From positions 1-64,000 of the forward strand of contig CAZVZK010000024.1 in NCBI GenBank assembly GCA_964630925.1: DNA of 64,000 bases, written 5' to 3'. A program made the translations under genes and the position numbers. This document shows positions 25,883-33,606 of the stretch, one piece after another. This DNA is from RGDT01 sp964630925 (GTDB lineage: Bacteria > Planctomycetota > Planctomycetia > Gemmatales > Gemmataceae). The notes below the pieces were generated by a model. It saw only the letters and a list, made by a program, of their open reading frames with translations. It was not told where the DNA came from and did no database searches. Position 1 is the first letter of the stretch, and each line of letters starts with the position of its first letter.

Positions 25883-26143
25883 CTACTTCGCCTTGTTGAG
25901 CGGGCAGCAGTCCGGGCAGGGCAGCTCCTCGCCGGTGGCGGGGCAGATGTAGCCCTCGCCGTCGCCCTGGCCCTTCTCCTTGTCGTTGAGCGGGCAGCAC
26001 TTCTCGCAGGGCAGCGTCTCGCCCGTGAGCGGGCAGGTGAACGACGGGGCCTGCCGCGCGCCGGCCGCCGCGTAGACCAGCCCGCCGACCAGCAGGGGCG
26101 CGCCCAGCAGGGCCGCCCAGATCCAGCTCCTACGGTCCATCAT
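25883..26143 (-). CDS. Small exported protein with two CP-TGE-LPC-CCPLN repeats
   Basis: The 86-residue protein has a membrane anchor or signal segment (WIWAALLGAPLLVGGLVYAAAG). Two copies of a Cys module follow, CPLTGETLPCEKCCPLN and CPATGEELPCPDCCPLN, joined by a charged linker. Each module holds four cysteines, enough for one soft-metal or zinc site. It is transcribed from a MerR-type promoter that mirrors that of the divergent merR gene, so metal induction is likely. Either of two adjacent ATGs (26143, 26140) could be the start. Confidence 0.7.
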   Translation of the reverse strand: MMDRRSWIWAALLGAPLLVGGLVYAAAGARQAPSFTCPLTGETLPCEKCCPLNDKEKGQGDGEGYICPATGEELPCPDCCPLNKAK

Positions 26144-26218
26144 CCTCTCCTTCGTGGCCCGGCGTCCGCTTCGCGGCGGGGCACTCCCCCGCCCGGCGCG
26201 CCCGCCGGAGCCGACTTC

Positions 26219-26250
26219 ATTCTCCGGTGCGTACCACGGTACGGAGTCAA
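26219..26250 (-). promoter_or_regulatory. MerR-type promoter/operator of the CP-TGE protein gene
   Basis: On the minus strand TTGACT (26245-26250) is followed by a 20-base spacer and GAGAAT (26219-26224). A GTACC-AC-GGTAC palindrome lies at 26231-26242. Long spacers with a central dyad are the mark of promoters that MerR regulators untwist. The first 18 bases are an exact inverted copy of the promoter at 26303. Confidence 0.7.
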
Positions 26251-26302
26251 GGGCCTTTGCCAGTAAATGGCCGTGGCACGCCCGCCCCGCGCGTCCAGCC
26301 GG

Positions 26303-26333
26303 TTGACTCCGTACCGTGGTCCTGGGTTAGAAT
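26303..26333 (+). promoter_or_regulatory. MerR-type promoter/operator of the merR-like gene
   Basis: TTGACT at 26303-26308 and TAGAAT at 26328-26333 are exactly 19 bases apart, with a GTACC-GT-GGTCC imperfect palindrome in the spacer. The -10 region ends 31 bases before the merR-like start, which fits autoregulation. Confidence 0.75.
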
Positions 26334-26364
26334 CCCGTAGTCGCCTGGGCATGGGAGCCGGGAC

Positions 26365-26799
26365 ATGGCCGCGCTGAAGACATCCGAGGTGGCCCGGCAG
26401 GCCGGGGTCAACGTCGAGACGCTCCGGTTCTACGAGCGGAAGGGGCTCCTGCCCATGCCGCCACGGCGCACGTCGGGCTACCGCGACTACCCCCCCGAGG
26501 CGGTGGACCGCGTGCGCTTCATCAAGCGGGCGCAGGAGCTGGGCTTCTCCCTCAAGGAGGTGCAGGAGCTGCTCAGCCTGGCCGAGGCGTCCCGCGCCAA
26601 GGCCGCCCAGGTGCGGCGGCTGGCCCAGGCCAAGGCCGCCGATATCGAGCGCAAGATCGAGGACCTCCAGGCGATCAAGCGGACCCTGGAGGGGCTGCTC
26701 TCAGCCTGCGACGGCCGGGGCCCGGCCGCCTCCTACCCGATCATCGAGTCCCTCGGCGGCTGCCCGCGCTGCGCCGGGCCGGAGGCCGCAAGCCCCTGA
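26365..26799 (+). CDS. MerR family metal-responsive regulator, variant metal site
   Basis: The 144-residue protein has the MerR helix-turn-helix (TSEVARQAGVNVETLRFYER) and wing (GYRDY), a dimer helix, and the C-terminal loop ACDGRGPAASYPIIESLGG. In metal-sensing MerR proteins of this group the loop reads C-x8-C-P-I. Here Cys115 is kept but the second cysteine is Tyr124. Two other cysteines, Cys133 and Cys136 (CPRC), follow and may replace it. The gene is divergent from the CP-TGE protein gene and shares mirrored operators with it. Which metal it senses is open. Confidence 0.85.
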   Translation: MAALKTSEVARQAGVNVETLRFYERKGLLPMPPRRTSGYRDYPPEAVDRVRFIKRAQELGFSLKEVQELLSLAEASRAKAAQVRRLAQAKAADIERKIEDLQAIKRTLEGLLSACDGRGPAASYPIIESLGGCPRCAGPEAASP

Positions 26800-26866
26800 G
26801 CCACGGCCAGCGTCCCGTGGCCCTCCGCTCCAGCCGCACGTTCCCATCGGCCAGGGGTCCCGGCGG

Positions 26867-27616
26867 TCACATCGGCCCCGCCCGCAGCAGCATGAAGGCG
26901 GCCATGCCGGCCATCAGCACGTCCTCCAGGAGCGTCACCGTGGACATGGGCAGGTTGAACACGGACCCCAGGCAGGCGCAGCGGATCTTCCTCTGTGCCA
27001 GCAGGCCCTGCACGACGCCGACGGTGCCGACCAGCATCACGGCCAGCGTCACGGCGTTGGTCGCCACGGGCCAGGCGTTGGCGAGATAGGCGAAGCCCAG
27101 GGCCAGCTCGACGAAGGGGTAGGCCAGGGCGTAGGCCCGCGAGCGGGCGGCCAGGATGTCGTAGCCGGAGAAGGAGTCGGCGAAGGCCGGGATGTCCAGG
27201 AGCTTGAAGAAGGCGAAGGCGACGAAGAAGCCGCCCATGAAGTGGTTCATCGCCCGCATCCCGTCGAAGGCCCCGGCCCGCCACTCCGCCAGGGCCACCA
27301 GCCCCAGCAGGAAGGCGAGGACGAGGGCGAGCGGGTAGTAGCTGGCCGGCGGGCCGTCGTCCGGCGCGGGTGCCTCGGGGGCCGGTGCCGGCGCGGCCGC
27401 CGGGGCGACCTCGCCCAGCACCTTGAAGCCGGCGCGGGCGACCAGCTCGCCGACGCGCTCGGGGCCGACACCGTCGCCGGTGACCGTGAGCCGCTTGTCC
27501 GGCGTGCCGGTGTCCACCGCCCAGCGGCTGATCGCCTTCTCGCCGTCGAGGAACGGGCGGACGGCGGCCACGCACGAGCCGCAGTCGAGGTTGGTCCTGT
27601 AGGTCCTGGTGTCCAT
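26867..27616 (-). CDS. HMA-domain plus MauE-like membrane fusion protein
   Basis: The 249-residue protein begins with a short heavy-metal-associated domain (TNLDCGSCVAAVRPFL, Cys12 and Cys15). An Ala/Pro linker follows, then a MauE/DoxX-like four-helix membrane domain with MNHFMGGFFVAFAFFKLLDI, YPFVELALGFAYLANAW and KIRCACLGSVFNLP. The CAC in the last part could pass or hold metal or be redox-active. MauE-like domains are linked with disulfide or thioredoxin-type chemistry. It is transcribed from its own MerR-type promoter at 27658-27689. Confidence 0.8.
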   Translation of the reverse strand: MDTRTYRTNLDCGSCVAAVRPFLDGEKAISRWAVDTGTPDKRLTVTGDGVGPERVGELVARAGFKVLGEVAPAAAPAPAPEAPAPDDGPPASYYPLALVLAFLLGLVALAEWRAGAFDGMRAMNHFMGGFFVAFAFFKLLDIPAFADSFSGYDILAARSRAYALAYPFVELALGFAYLANAWPVATNAVTLAVMLVGTVGVVQGLLAQRKIRCACLGSVFNLPMSTVTLLEDVLMAGMAAFMLLRAGPM

Positions 27617-27657
27617 CGTCTCGTGTCCTCCGTCCGGGGCCGGGGCGACCCGCCCGA

Positions 27658-27689
27658 ATCCTACGGCCCGTACCCTACTCCAGGGTCAA
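27658..27689 (-). promoter_or_regulatory. MerR-type promoter of the HMA-MauE gene
   Basis: On the minus strand TTGACC (27684-27689) precedes TAGGAT (27658-27663) by 20 bases. The arms ACCCT and AGGGT (27672-27686) flank a five-base centre. The gene starts about 42 bases downstream. Confidence 0.55.
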
Positions 27690-27816
27690 GGCGGCTTCGC
27701 CCGTTTTCCGGCGGAACCTCGCCGGAACCCCGGCATGGGCGGCCGGCGGTCCGCCCCCGGCACGGCGCTTGCCCATCGTCAATGGCCTGTCCATTCGCCG
27801 AACTATAGGAGAGCCG

Positions 27817-28149
27817 ATGAGCCACCAGAAGCACCAGGCTTGCATCGAGGAGTGCGTCCGCTGCGCCCAGGAGTGTGACCACTGCGCCGATGCCTGCCTC
27901 GGCGAGGCCGACGTGAAGATGATGGCGGAGTGCATCCGCCTGGACCGGGACTGCGCCGCCCTGTGCTGGATGGCGGCGGCACTCATGAGCCGGGGCTCAC
28001 GCTTCGCGGCGGCCCTCTGCCGGCTGTGCGCCGACGCCTGCGACGCCTGCGGGGCCGAGTGCGCGAAGCACAGGCAGGACCACTGCCGGCGCTGCGCCGA
28101 GGCGTGCCGCAAGTGCGCCGAGGCTTGCCGCAAGATGGCCGGTGCGTGA
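27817..28149 (+). CDS. DUF326 four-helix-bundle copper-binding protein (Csp-like)
   Basis: The 110-residue protein has 19 cysteines in CxxxC steps along four helices: ACIEECVRCAQECDHCADAC, DCAALC, CRLCADACDACGAEC and CRRCAEACRKCAEAC. This is the pattern of Csp copper-storage proteins, which load many Cu(I) ions inside the bundle. No signal peptide is present, so it is the cytosolic type. AGGAGAG lies just upstream of the ATG. The DUF2231 gene follows 28 bases later. The window holds a second, exported relative at 59318. Confidence 0.9.
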   Translation: MSHQKHQACIEECVRCAQECDHCADACLGEADVKMMAECIRLDRDCAALCWMAAALMSRGSRFAAALCRLCADACDACGAECAKHRQDHCRRCAEACRKCAEACRKMAGA

Positions 28150-28177
28150 GGCCGGCCGTATCGAAGAGGGGGCGACC

Positions 28178-28723
28178 ATGATCCTTTTCGCGCATTCGGG
28201 GGAGGGCCACGGCTGGGGAGGCCCGATCCAGCCGTGGGAGCTCCACCCGGCCAGCGTCCACCTGCCGATAGCGTTCCTGCTCGGCGGCGTGGCGCTCGAC
28301 CTCTACGCCTGGCGGCGAGACCGCCCGGACCTCGCGCAGTTCGCCACCGGGCTGCTGATCGCCGGCGTCCTGACCGGCGTCGTCGCCATGCTGACGGGCC
28401 TCCTCGCCTTCTTCACCGTGCCGGCCCACACGGAGCTGGCCCACCGCCTCATGTACTGGCACCTGGGCGTCCAGGCGGCGTCCCTGCTCCTGTTCGCCTG
28501 GCCGGCCTGGGCGCGGTGGAGGGGCTGGGAGACGCCCCCCTCGCCGGCCGCCCGGCTCGTCCCCTGCCTGGCCGCCGTCCTCCTGCTGGCCGGGGCCGGG
28601 ATCGGCGGCTACATGGTCTACCACGGCGGGGCCGGGGTCGATCCCGGCCTGCTGTCGCCCGAGCTTCGCAAGGGCCACGGCCACGGGAAGGTGCCGGCCC
28701 GCCAGGAGAAGGACCACCACTGA
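28178..28723 (+). CDS. DUF2231 membrane protein
   Basis: The 181-residue protein has the DUF2231 pattern: WELHPASVHLPIAFLLGGVALDLY, then membrane segments up to about residue 150 with a HTELAHRLMYWH segment. A histidine-containing tail ends GHGHGKVPARQEKDHH. The conserved histidines could ligate heme, which some members are thought to bind. The ATG at 28178 has a GAAGAGGGGG site. It forms a two-gene unit with the DUF326 gene. The function is unknown. Confidence 0.8.
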   Translation: MILFAHSGEGHGWGGPIQPWELHPASVHLPIAFLLGGVALDLYAWRRDRPDLAQFATGLLIAGVLTGVVAMLTGLLAFFTVPAHTELAHRLMYWHLGVQAASLLLFAWPAWARWRGWETPPSPAARLVPCLAAVLLLAGAGIGGYMVYHGGAGVDPGLLSPELRKGHGHGKVPARQEKDHH

Positions 28724-28891
28724 CCGGGTCCACCCGGCCCTCGGCACCGTGGGGATGCGGCGTGGGGCGACCGCAAGCCGCACGACGCCGTCGCCTGCGG
28801 CCGAAGAGGGAACGAATGAACGACGGAAGGCGGACGGATCATCGAGGTCAGCAGGCAGGGGCCTTCCCTGCCTGCTTCCATCCCTGCCCGT

Positions 28892-29017
28892 TCACCTCCC
28901 GCAGCAGCCGCCCGAGGGGCCGCCGCCCGAGGAGCCGCCGGTGGACCGGCATCCGGCCAGGGCCGCGCCGAGGCACGCCAGGACGAGCAGCCGAACGAGC
29001 CAGCTCCTTGCAGCCAT
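28892..29017 (-). CDS. 41-residue lipoprotein ending in CCGR
   Basis: The open frame starts MAARSWLVRLLVLACLGAAL with a lipobox LAGC at residues 20-23. It continues with a Gly/Ser stretch and ends GGCCGR. The ATG at 29017 has a GGGGGAGGG site. It follows a similar tiny lipoprotein gene at 29095-29232; both share GCRS(T/S)GG after the lipobox. The CC pair could bind a soft metal at the membrane surface. The function is unknown. Confidence 0.55.
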   Translation of the reverse strand: MAARSWLVRLLVLACLGAALAGCRSTGGSSGGGPSGGCCGR

Positions 29018-29094
29018 CACGCCCTCCCCCGATTCAGGAACAGCCAATCCAATCCGCCTTGGCCACCTGGCCGATCCGATCCGCCGCCGGTGCA

Positions 29095-29232
29095 TCAGTG
29101 CGAATGCCCGGCGTGGCCATCGCCGCCCGTGCCGGAGTACCCCCCGCTGGACCGGCACCCGGTGGCACCGGCGGCCATGACCGCGAAGGCGGCGGCCACG
29201 GCCATCAGCCACACGATCTTCCTGATATTCAT
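29095..29232 (-). CDS. 45-residue lipoprotein with His-rich end
   Basis: The open frame starts MNIRKIVWLMAVAAAFAVMA with a lipobox GATGC. It continues CRSSGGYSGTGG and ends DGHAGHSH, a small His cluster. The ATG at 29232 has an AGGAGG site seven bases upstream, which supports translation. It lies 77 bases upstream of its shorter relative. It could be a metal-binding entericidin-like lipoprotein. That is inference from composition. Confidence 0.55.
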   Translation of the reverse strand: MNIRKIVWLMAVAAAFAVMAAGATGCRSSGGYSGTGGDGHAGHSH

Positions 29233-29501
29233 CACATGCCCTCCTGGACGGCTTTACGGATGCGGCGGATCGAGGCGGCTGCCGTGTCGTCCTGCTTGCC
29301 TTGGAAACGCGGCACGCGCCTGCACGTCATCCTCATCGGCACGGCCCGCAGGGGGCCTCAAGCCGATCCCGCTCCTCCGGCGCGGCGATCCGGGCGGGAG
29401 CGCTCCTCAAGGCGACGGCAGGGCGGGAAGGAAATGGATGAGGCCCAGTCCGGGGGCGGGCTGAGCCTCATGCGGCCGGGGACGCCGCTTCGTGTCGGCG
29501 G
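29233..29501. other. Intergenic stretch upstream of the small lipoproteins
   Basis: This 269-base stretch should hold the promoter of the lipoprotein pair. The only structured element I see is the hairpin at 29438-29471 listed separately. No open frame with a convincing start was found. Confidence 0.4.
29438..29471 (-). terminator. Hairpin downstream of the secreted HMA gene
   Basis: ATGAGGC-CAG pairs with CTG-GCCTCAT around a GC loop, with one bulged base on each side. It lies 31-64 bases after the HMA gene stop on the minus strand. It has no T run. Confidence 0.45.
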
Positions 29502-29837
29502 TCAGGAACGTGGCCTGGCGGCGAACGTGCCGTTCGGGCCTTCCAGCCTCGTCGGCCTCTTGCCGGCCGCCTCGACGGCCTCCCACATCAGCCGGGGGGA
29601 GATGATGGCCTGGGGGCGTGGCGTGATCACGAGGGTGCGGGCCTCCATGTCGGCCTGCACCGCCCCGACGCCCTGCACGGCGTACAGTTTGTCGGCCACC
29701 TTCTTCACGCAGCCCTGGCAGTGCATGTCGGGGACGGTGATGGTGGTCTGCTGGGCGGCTGGGGCCTGGGCGAGGACGGCCGTGGCCGCCAAGGCGAGGG
29801 CGGCCACGGCGGCCGCGTATCTGGAGTGGCTCAGCAC
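29502..29837 (-). CDS. Secreted HMA-domain (CopZ/MerP-like) protein
   Basis: The 111-residue protein has a signal peptide (YAAAVAALALAATAVLAQAP), then a heavy-metal-associated domain with DMHCQGCVKKVADKLYAVQG (metal-binding CxxC). It ends MWEAVEAAGKRPTRLEGPNG and FAARP. The same ending occurs in the CC-repeat/HMA protein at 60437-61006, so the two are paralogues. It starts at GTG 29837 after GGAAGGAG. It is probably a periplasmic Cu(I) chaperone or scavenger. Confidence 0.75.
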   Translation of the reverse strand: MLSHSRYAAAVAALALAATAVLAQAPAAQQTTITVPDMHCQGCVKKVADKLYAVQGVGAVQADMEARTLVITPRPQAIISPRLMWEAVEAAGKRPTRLEGPNGTFAARPRS

Positions 29838-30169
29838 GGGATTCGCTCCTTCCGTTGAGGGATGGGATCGGGGAGGCGGGGCTTGGCGGGCCGCTTTATG
29901 TCGGAGGCGTCGTCGGCTGTCAAGGCCCAGGAGGCCCTCTGGAAGCAATTCGCCCGGACCTGGATGCGGGGTCAAGCCCGGCGTCGGGGCGGCAAGGCCC
30001 TGGGGCAACGGCGGCGAGGATGGCGGCCCGGGCAAGGGCCCGGCGATTCACCGGGCTTGGCGTCCGGGCAGCAGGCCGGTGGAGGCGGGGGCGGGCTGAG
30101 AAGTTGCCGGCATGCCCGTCTGCGGGCGTGCCCGAGCGGAAGGAGGCAGGAGACGCCGGCGCTGTGGAA
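29838..30169. other. Intergenic stretch with a weak MerR-like promoter
   Basis: The 332 bases between the cytochrome c gene and the HMA gene contain TTGACC on the minus strand at 29970-29975 and AATTGC at 29945-29950, 19 bases apart. The dyad is poor. It could be a degraded MerR-type site for the HMA gene. Nothing else was recognised. Confidence 0.3.
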
Positions 30170-30904
30170 CTAGAGGTGCTTGTGCCAGCCCACGCCCTTG
30201 ATGTCGTTCCACGCGGTCGTCTGGTGGCACAGGTGGCACTGGCCCACCTGGGCGTGGGGCTTGCCCGCCACCCTCCTTGAGATCATGTGGAAATGCCCCA
30301 TGTAGTGGCTCGGCGGGGCCTGGTGGCACTGGGCGCAGTCGAGGGAGCTCGGGGGCGGGTGCCGGAAGCCCGGCACCGTCCACTTCTCCGTGGTGTGGCA
30401 CGCCGCGCAGTCCCGGCCGAAGAGCCCCTGGTGGCGGTCCTTCGTGCCGTGGCACGCCGCGCAGTCGAGCGCCGCCTCACCGGGGCGCGCGTCCGCGTGG
30501 CCGCCCCGCTCCTTGAGCTGGCGCAGGCCGATCCGCGCCAGCGCGGCGTGGTCCATTTCCGTCGGGCGGCGGGCGGCCCCACGGTGTTCGGCGTGGCACT
30601 CGACGCAGCTCCCGATGTCGGCGTGGAACGCCGTCGGCTGCCGCTGGAGCAGCGCCTGGCTGTTGGCGTGGCAGGCGACGCAGCTCGCGGCCTGCACGCC
30701 CCTGCCCGGCGTGTGGCAGGCGGCGCAGTCGTGCCCCAGGAAGGCGTGCGCCGAGGACAGCTCGCCCGGGAGGGCCATGCGCTGCCAGGACGCCGCGCTG
30801 AGCGGGCCGGGCCGGCCCCTGGGGTGGACCCCCAGGTAGTAGAACGCGCCGAACAGCACGAGGAGGAGCGCCGCCGCCGAAACCGCGTAGGGCCAGAGCT
30901 TCAT
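30170..30904 (-). CDS. Membrane-anchored seven-heme cytochrome c
   Basis: The 244-residue protein has an N-terminal membrane helix (LWPYAVSAAALLLVLFGAFYY) and seven CxxCH heme sites: CAACH, CVACH, CVECH, CAACH, CAACH, CAQCH and CHLCH. Extra histidines for sixth ligands lie between them (FHADIG, MDHAAL, FRHPPP). It resembles the NapC/NrfH or class III-like multiheme proteins that move electrons across the periplasm. The upstream b-type membrane gene overlaps it by four bases, so the two probably form one complex. Confidence 0.8.
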   Translation of the reverse strand: MKLWPYAVSAAALLLVLFGAFYYLGVHPRGRPGPLSAASWQRMALPGELSSAHAFLGHDCAACHTPGRGVQAASCVACHANSQALLQRQPTAFHADIGSCVECHAEHRGAARRPTEMDHAALARIGLRQLKERGGHADARPGEAALDCAACHGTKDRHQGLFGRDCAACHTTEKWTVPGFRHPPPSSLDCAQCHQAPPSHYMGHFHMISRRVAGKPHAQVGQCHLCHQTTAWNDIKGVGWHKHL

Positions 30905-31668
30905 GAGAACCACCTCAGCCCGAAGTGAATGGCGGCCCACACATGCAGGCCCAGGAGGGCGCACAGGGCGATGCCGGTGACGATGTGGAACGCCAGCCAG
31001 GCGGCGAACCAGCCCTTGAGCGCCTCGTGGGACCGGATGGCGTACTCCACGTCGGCTATCGACTCCGCCAGCCGCAGGGCGCGGGCCGCCGGGGGCAGCG
31101 AGGGGTCGTCAGCCGGCTGGTCCGCCCCGAGCAGGCCGAGCAGCTCCGCCCCCAGCCGGGGCCAGAGCCCCCTCCAGGGCCTCAGCATGGCGGCCTGCTC
31201 GGGGCGGGCGGCCTCGGCCGCCACCTGGCGGTAGGCCACCTCCAGCCGGGCCAGCAGCTCCTTCTTCTCGCCGGCCTCCAGGGCGACCTGCTTGAGCAGG
31301 TGGCGGCCGACGAAGCCGCTCAGGACGACGAGCAGCATCATCGCCGTCAGGGCGATGCCCAGGGGGCTGTGGAACTTGTGGCCGGTGTGCAGCAGGCCCA
31401 GCAGGGCACCCAGCAGGCCGGCGTAGATGTGCCAGGAAAGCAGGGTGGCCATCGAGACGTGCCGCGTCGCCGCCTCCTTGAGGGCCGGCACCCGCTTGAC
31501 CGCCATGTAGGCGAAGGACGCCAGCAGGAGCAGCCCCCCCGCCACGCCGAGGACGCCGCCCAGCAGGCTGCCGGCGAAGCGGGGGGAGGCATGCGCCAGG
31601 AAGCCCAGCCACGCCGCCAGCAGGAGGGCGACCAGCCCTCCGACGACCAGCGGCTCTCGGTCCTTCAT
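30901..31668 (-). CDS. Cytochrome b-like membrane subunit
   Basis: The 255-residue protein has about five hydrophobic segments. Paired histidines suit two b hemes: LSWHIYAGLLGALLGLLHTGHKF in one region and AFHIVTGIALCALLGLHVWAAIHF near the end. A charged loop of about 90 residues separates them. The layout is like the b subunits of quinone- or thiol-linked dehydrogenases. It ends in an ATGA overlap with the seven-heme cytochrome gene and starts two bases after the flavin/2Fe-2S gene, so the three are an operon. Confidence 0.7.
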   Translation of the reverse strand: MKDREPLVVGGLVALLLAAWLGFLAHASPRFAGSLLGGVLGVAGGLLLLASFAYMAVKRVPALKEAATRHVSMATLLSWHIYAGLLGALLGLLHTGHKFHSPLGIALTAMMLLVVLSGFVGRHLLKQVALEAGEKKELLARLEVAYRQVAAEAARPEQAAMLRPWRGLWPRLGAELLGLLGADQPADDPSLPPAARALRLAESIADVEYAIRSHEALKGWFAAWLAFHIVTGIALCALLGLHVWAAIHFGLRWFS

Positions 31669-31669
31669 G

Positions 31670-33517
31670 TCACGCCTCCACGGATACGTCGCCGGCGGAC
31701 CTGGCCTGGCAGGCCAGGATGATGCCCTTTTCCTTGTCGCCCGGCTCCAGGCCGTCCTCGACGGCCATCGTCACCTGGCCGGACAGCAGCCTCACGCGGC
31801 ATGTCCCGCAGGTCCCCACGCGGCAGGAGTTGTCGATCTCGACGCCGGCCACGTCCGCCACGTCCAGGATGGCCTTGTCCGGCGGCAGCGGCGCGGACTT
31901 CTCGGAGCGGGCGAAGGTGACTGTGGGGAAGGCCACCCCGGCACCGGCCCCGTCGGCCTCCTGGCCCGCCGGCGGCGTGGCGGGCGGCCGCGCCGGCTCC
32001 GGCTTGCCCAGGGCCGGGCCGAACGCCTCGGTCTTGACCCGGCTGGGGGGGACGCCGAGCTCCGCCAGCAGCTTCTTGACCGCCTCCATCATCGGCACCG
32101 GGCCGCAGACGTGGACGTATCGCGACCCGAGGTCGGGGACGGATTGGGCGATCAGCTCCTTGGTGATCCGGCCGGCCGGCCCGCTCCAGCCTGTCCCCTC
32201 CGCCCTGGACGCCGTGATGACGACGCGCAGGTTCGCGTGGCGGCGCTGGAGGTACTCCAGCTCCTCGCGGAAGATGATGTCCTGCGGGCTGCGGACGGAG
32301 TACAGCAGGTAGATGTCGCCGGCCCAGCAGCGGTCCGTCAGGTAGCGGATGACGCTCATCAGGGGCGTGACGCCGACCCCGCCGGCGACGAGCAGGATGC
32401 ACTTGCACTCCCGCCCGGTGAAGGTGAAGGCCCCCGACGGGCCGGAAGCCTCCAGGAGGTCGCCCTCCTTGACGCCGCCGTGCAGGAAGCCCGAGACGAG
32501 GCCAGGCCCCTCGTGCCTGACCGTGATCTCGGCGTAGTCGTGCTGGGTCGGCGAGGAGGAGATCGTGTAGCTGCGCCTCACCGGCTTGCCGTCCGGGGCC
32601 ACCGTGACGGTGAGGAACTGCCCAGGCAGCCAGGCGAACGGCAGCACGCCCCCCAGCGGGTTCATCAGCCGGAACGTCTTCACGTCGGGCGTCTCCTGGA
32701 AGATGCGGGAGACGCGCAGGCGGCCCGACCACTTCCCGGGGGCGGCGGGCGAGGCGGGGGCGGCCTCCGGGGCGGCGTGCCGGCCGTCGGCCGGGGGCGG
32801 CGCGGCGGCGGGCGTGGTGCCGGCGGCCTCGGCCTGGGCGTCCCCCCCGGCCAGGGCCTCAAGCAACTGGGCGGCACGCTGCATCTTGTGGTAGTACATC
32901 CAGAACATCGCGGCCGCGAAGCCGGCCAGCAGGATCATGGAGAGGAAGTGGAACCAGGAGAGCCCGAAAGGCCCTGCGGGCGGCCCTTCCCCGGCGGGGG
33001 GCGTCAGGTTCATCTCGCGGCGGAGCCAGCGCAGGGCGATGTCACGCGGGGGCCTGCCCTCGGCGACGGCCCTCCTGGCCGCCAGCCCGCTGTCGAGGCG
33101 GGAGAGGCCCTCGCGCATCTGGGCCAACGCCTCCTGCATGCCGGCGTCGTCCCCGGCCTCGGCGGCCTGCGCCATCCGTTCCACGCCGCCGGACAGCAAG
33201 GCGGCCCCTTCCTGCATGCGCGTCCGTGCCTGTCCCAGGACTTCCTCGCGCCGCTCAGGCGTCAGCTCGTCGAGGCCCATGAGGGACGGGTAGAGCTGCT
33301 TGGGCGGGGCCTTCCCCATCCCTTCCATCATGCCGCCCATGCCGCCCTTGCCGCCCATCTTCCCCTTGGGCTGGCCCTTCTTCCCGTCGGCGGGGTGGTG
33401 CTTCTCGTGGTCCTCGTCCGCCGCCTGGCCGCGTGCAGGGGCGGGGTGGGCCGCCAGGATGGCCCAGAAGGCGAGCGCCGCCAGGCAGCGTCGGGCCGTC
33501 GTCGGGACTGCGTTCAT
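31670..33517 (-). CDS. Membrane-anchored flavin reductase / 2Fe-2S ferredoxin fusion
   Basis: The 615-residue protein has a signal-like start and a His/Lys/Met-rich segment (HEKHHPADGKKGQPKGKMGG, then GGMGGMMEGMG). A helical domain and a membrane helix (FLSMILLAGFAAAMFWMYYH) follow. Then comes a ferredoxin-NADP reductase-type module (RRSYTISSSP for flavin, GGVGVTPLMSVIRYL for NAD(P)) and a plant-type 2Fe-2S domain with Cys565, Cys570, Cys573 and Cys603. The N-terminal Met/His part looks metal-binding and is not usual for this enzyme class. With the cytochromes it could pass NAD(P)H electrons to the periplasm. Confidence 0.75.
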   Translation of the reverse strand: MNAVPTTARRCLAALAFWAILAAHPAPARGQAADEDHEKHHPADGKKGQPKGKMGGKGGMGGMMEGMGKAPPKQLYPSLMGLDELTPERREEVLGQARTRMQEGAALLSGGVERMAQAAEAGDDAGMQEALAQMREGLSRLDSGLAARRAVAEGRPPRDIALRWLRREMNLTPPAGEGPPAGPFGLSWFHFLSMILLAGFAAAMFWMYYHKMQRAAQLLEALAGGDAQAEAAGTTPAAAPPPADGRHAAPEAAPASPAAPGKWSGRLRVSRIFQETPDVKTFRLMNPLGGVLPFAWLPGQFLTVTVAPDGKPVRRSYTISSSPTQHDYAEITVRHEGPGLVSGFLHGGVKEGDLLEASGPSGAFTFTGRECKCILLVAGGVGVTPLMSVIRYLTDRCWAGDIYLLYSVRSPQDIIFREELEYLQRRHANLRVVITASRAEGTGWSGPAGRITKELIAQSVPDLGSRYVHVCGPVPMMEAVKKLLAELGVPPSRVKTEAFGPALGKPEPARPPATPPAGQEADGAGAGVAFPTVTFARSEKSAPLPPDKAILDVADVAGVEIDNSCRVGTCGTCRVRLLSGQVTMAVEDGLEPGDKEKGIILACQARSAGDVSVEA

Positions 33518-33561
33518 CGCTCATGCGCCTCGGACGCGGGCGTTGGGGGCGGCCGGCAGTT

Positions 33562-33598
33562 GAGGCATCACCGGCCCCTGGGCGGCCGGTGATGCCTC
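33562..33598. terminator. Perfect 15-bp hairpin
   Basis: GAGGCATCACCGGCC pairs with GGCCGGTGATGCCTC over a seven-base loop. It lies between the Tyr/Gly-rich gene and the reductase gene, both on the minus strand, and probably ends transcription of the former. Confidence 0.65.
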
Positions 33599-33606
33599 GG
33601 GGCGAA

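Noticed and set aside
28234..30099. A 621-codon open frame on the plus strand
   Set aside because: It crosses the DUF2231 gene in another frame and several short minus-strand genes and has no protein features.
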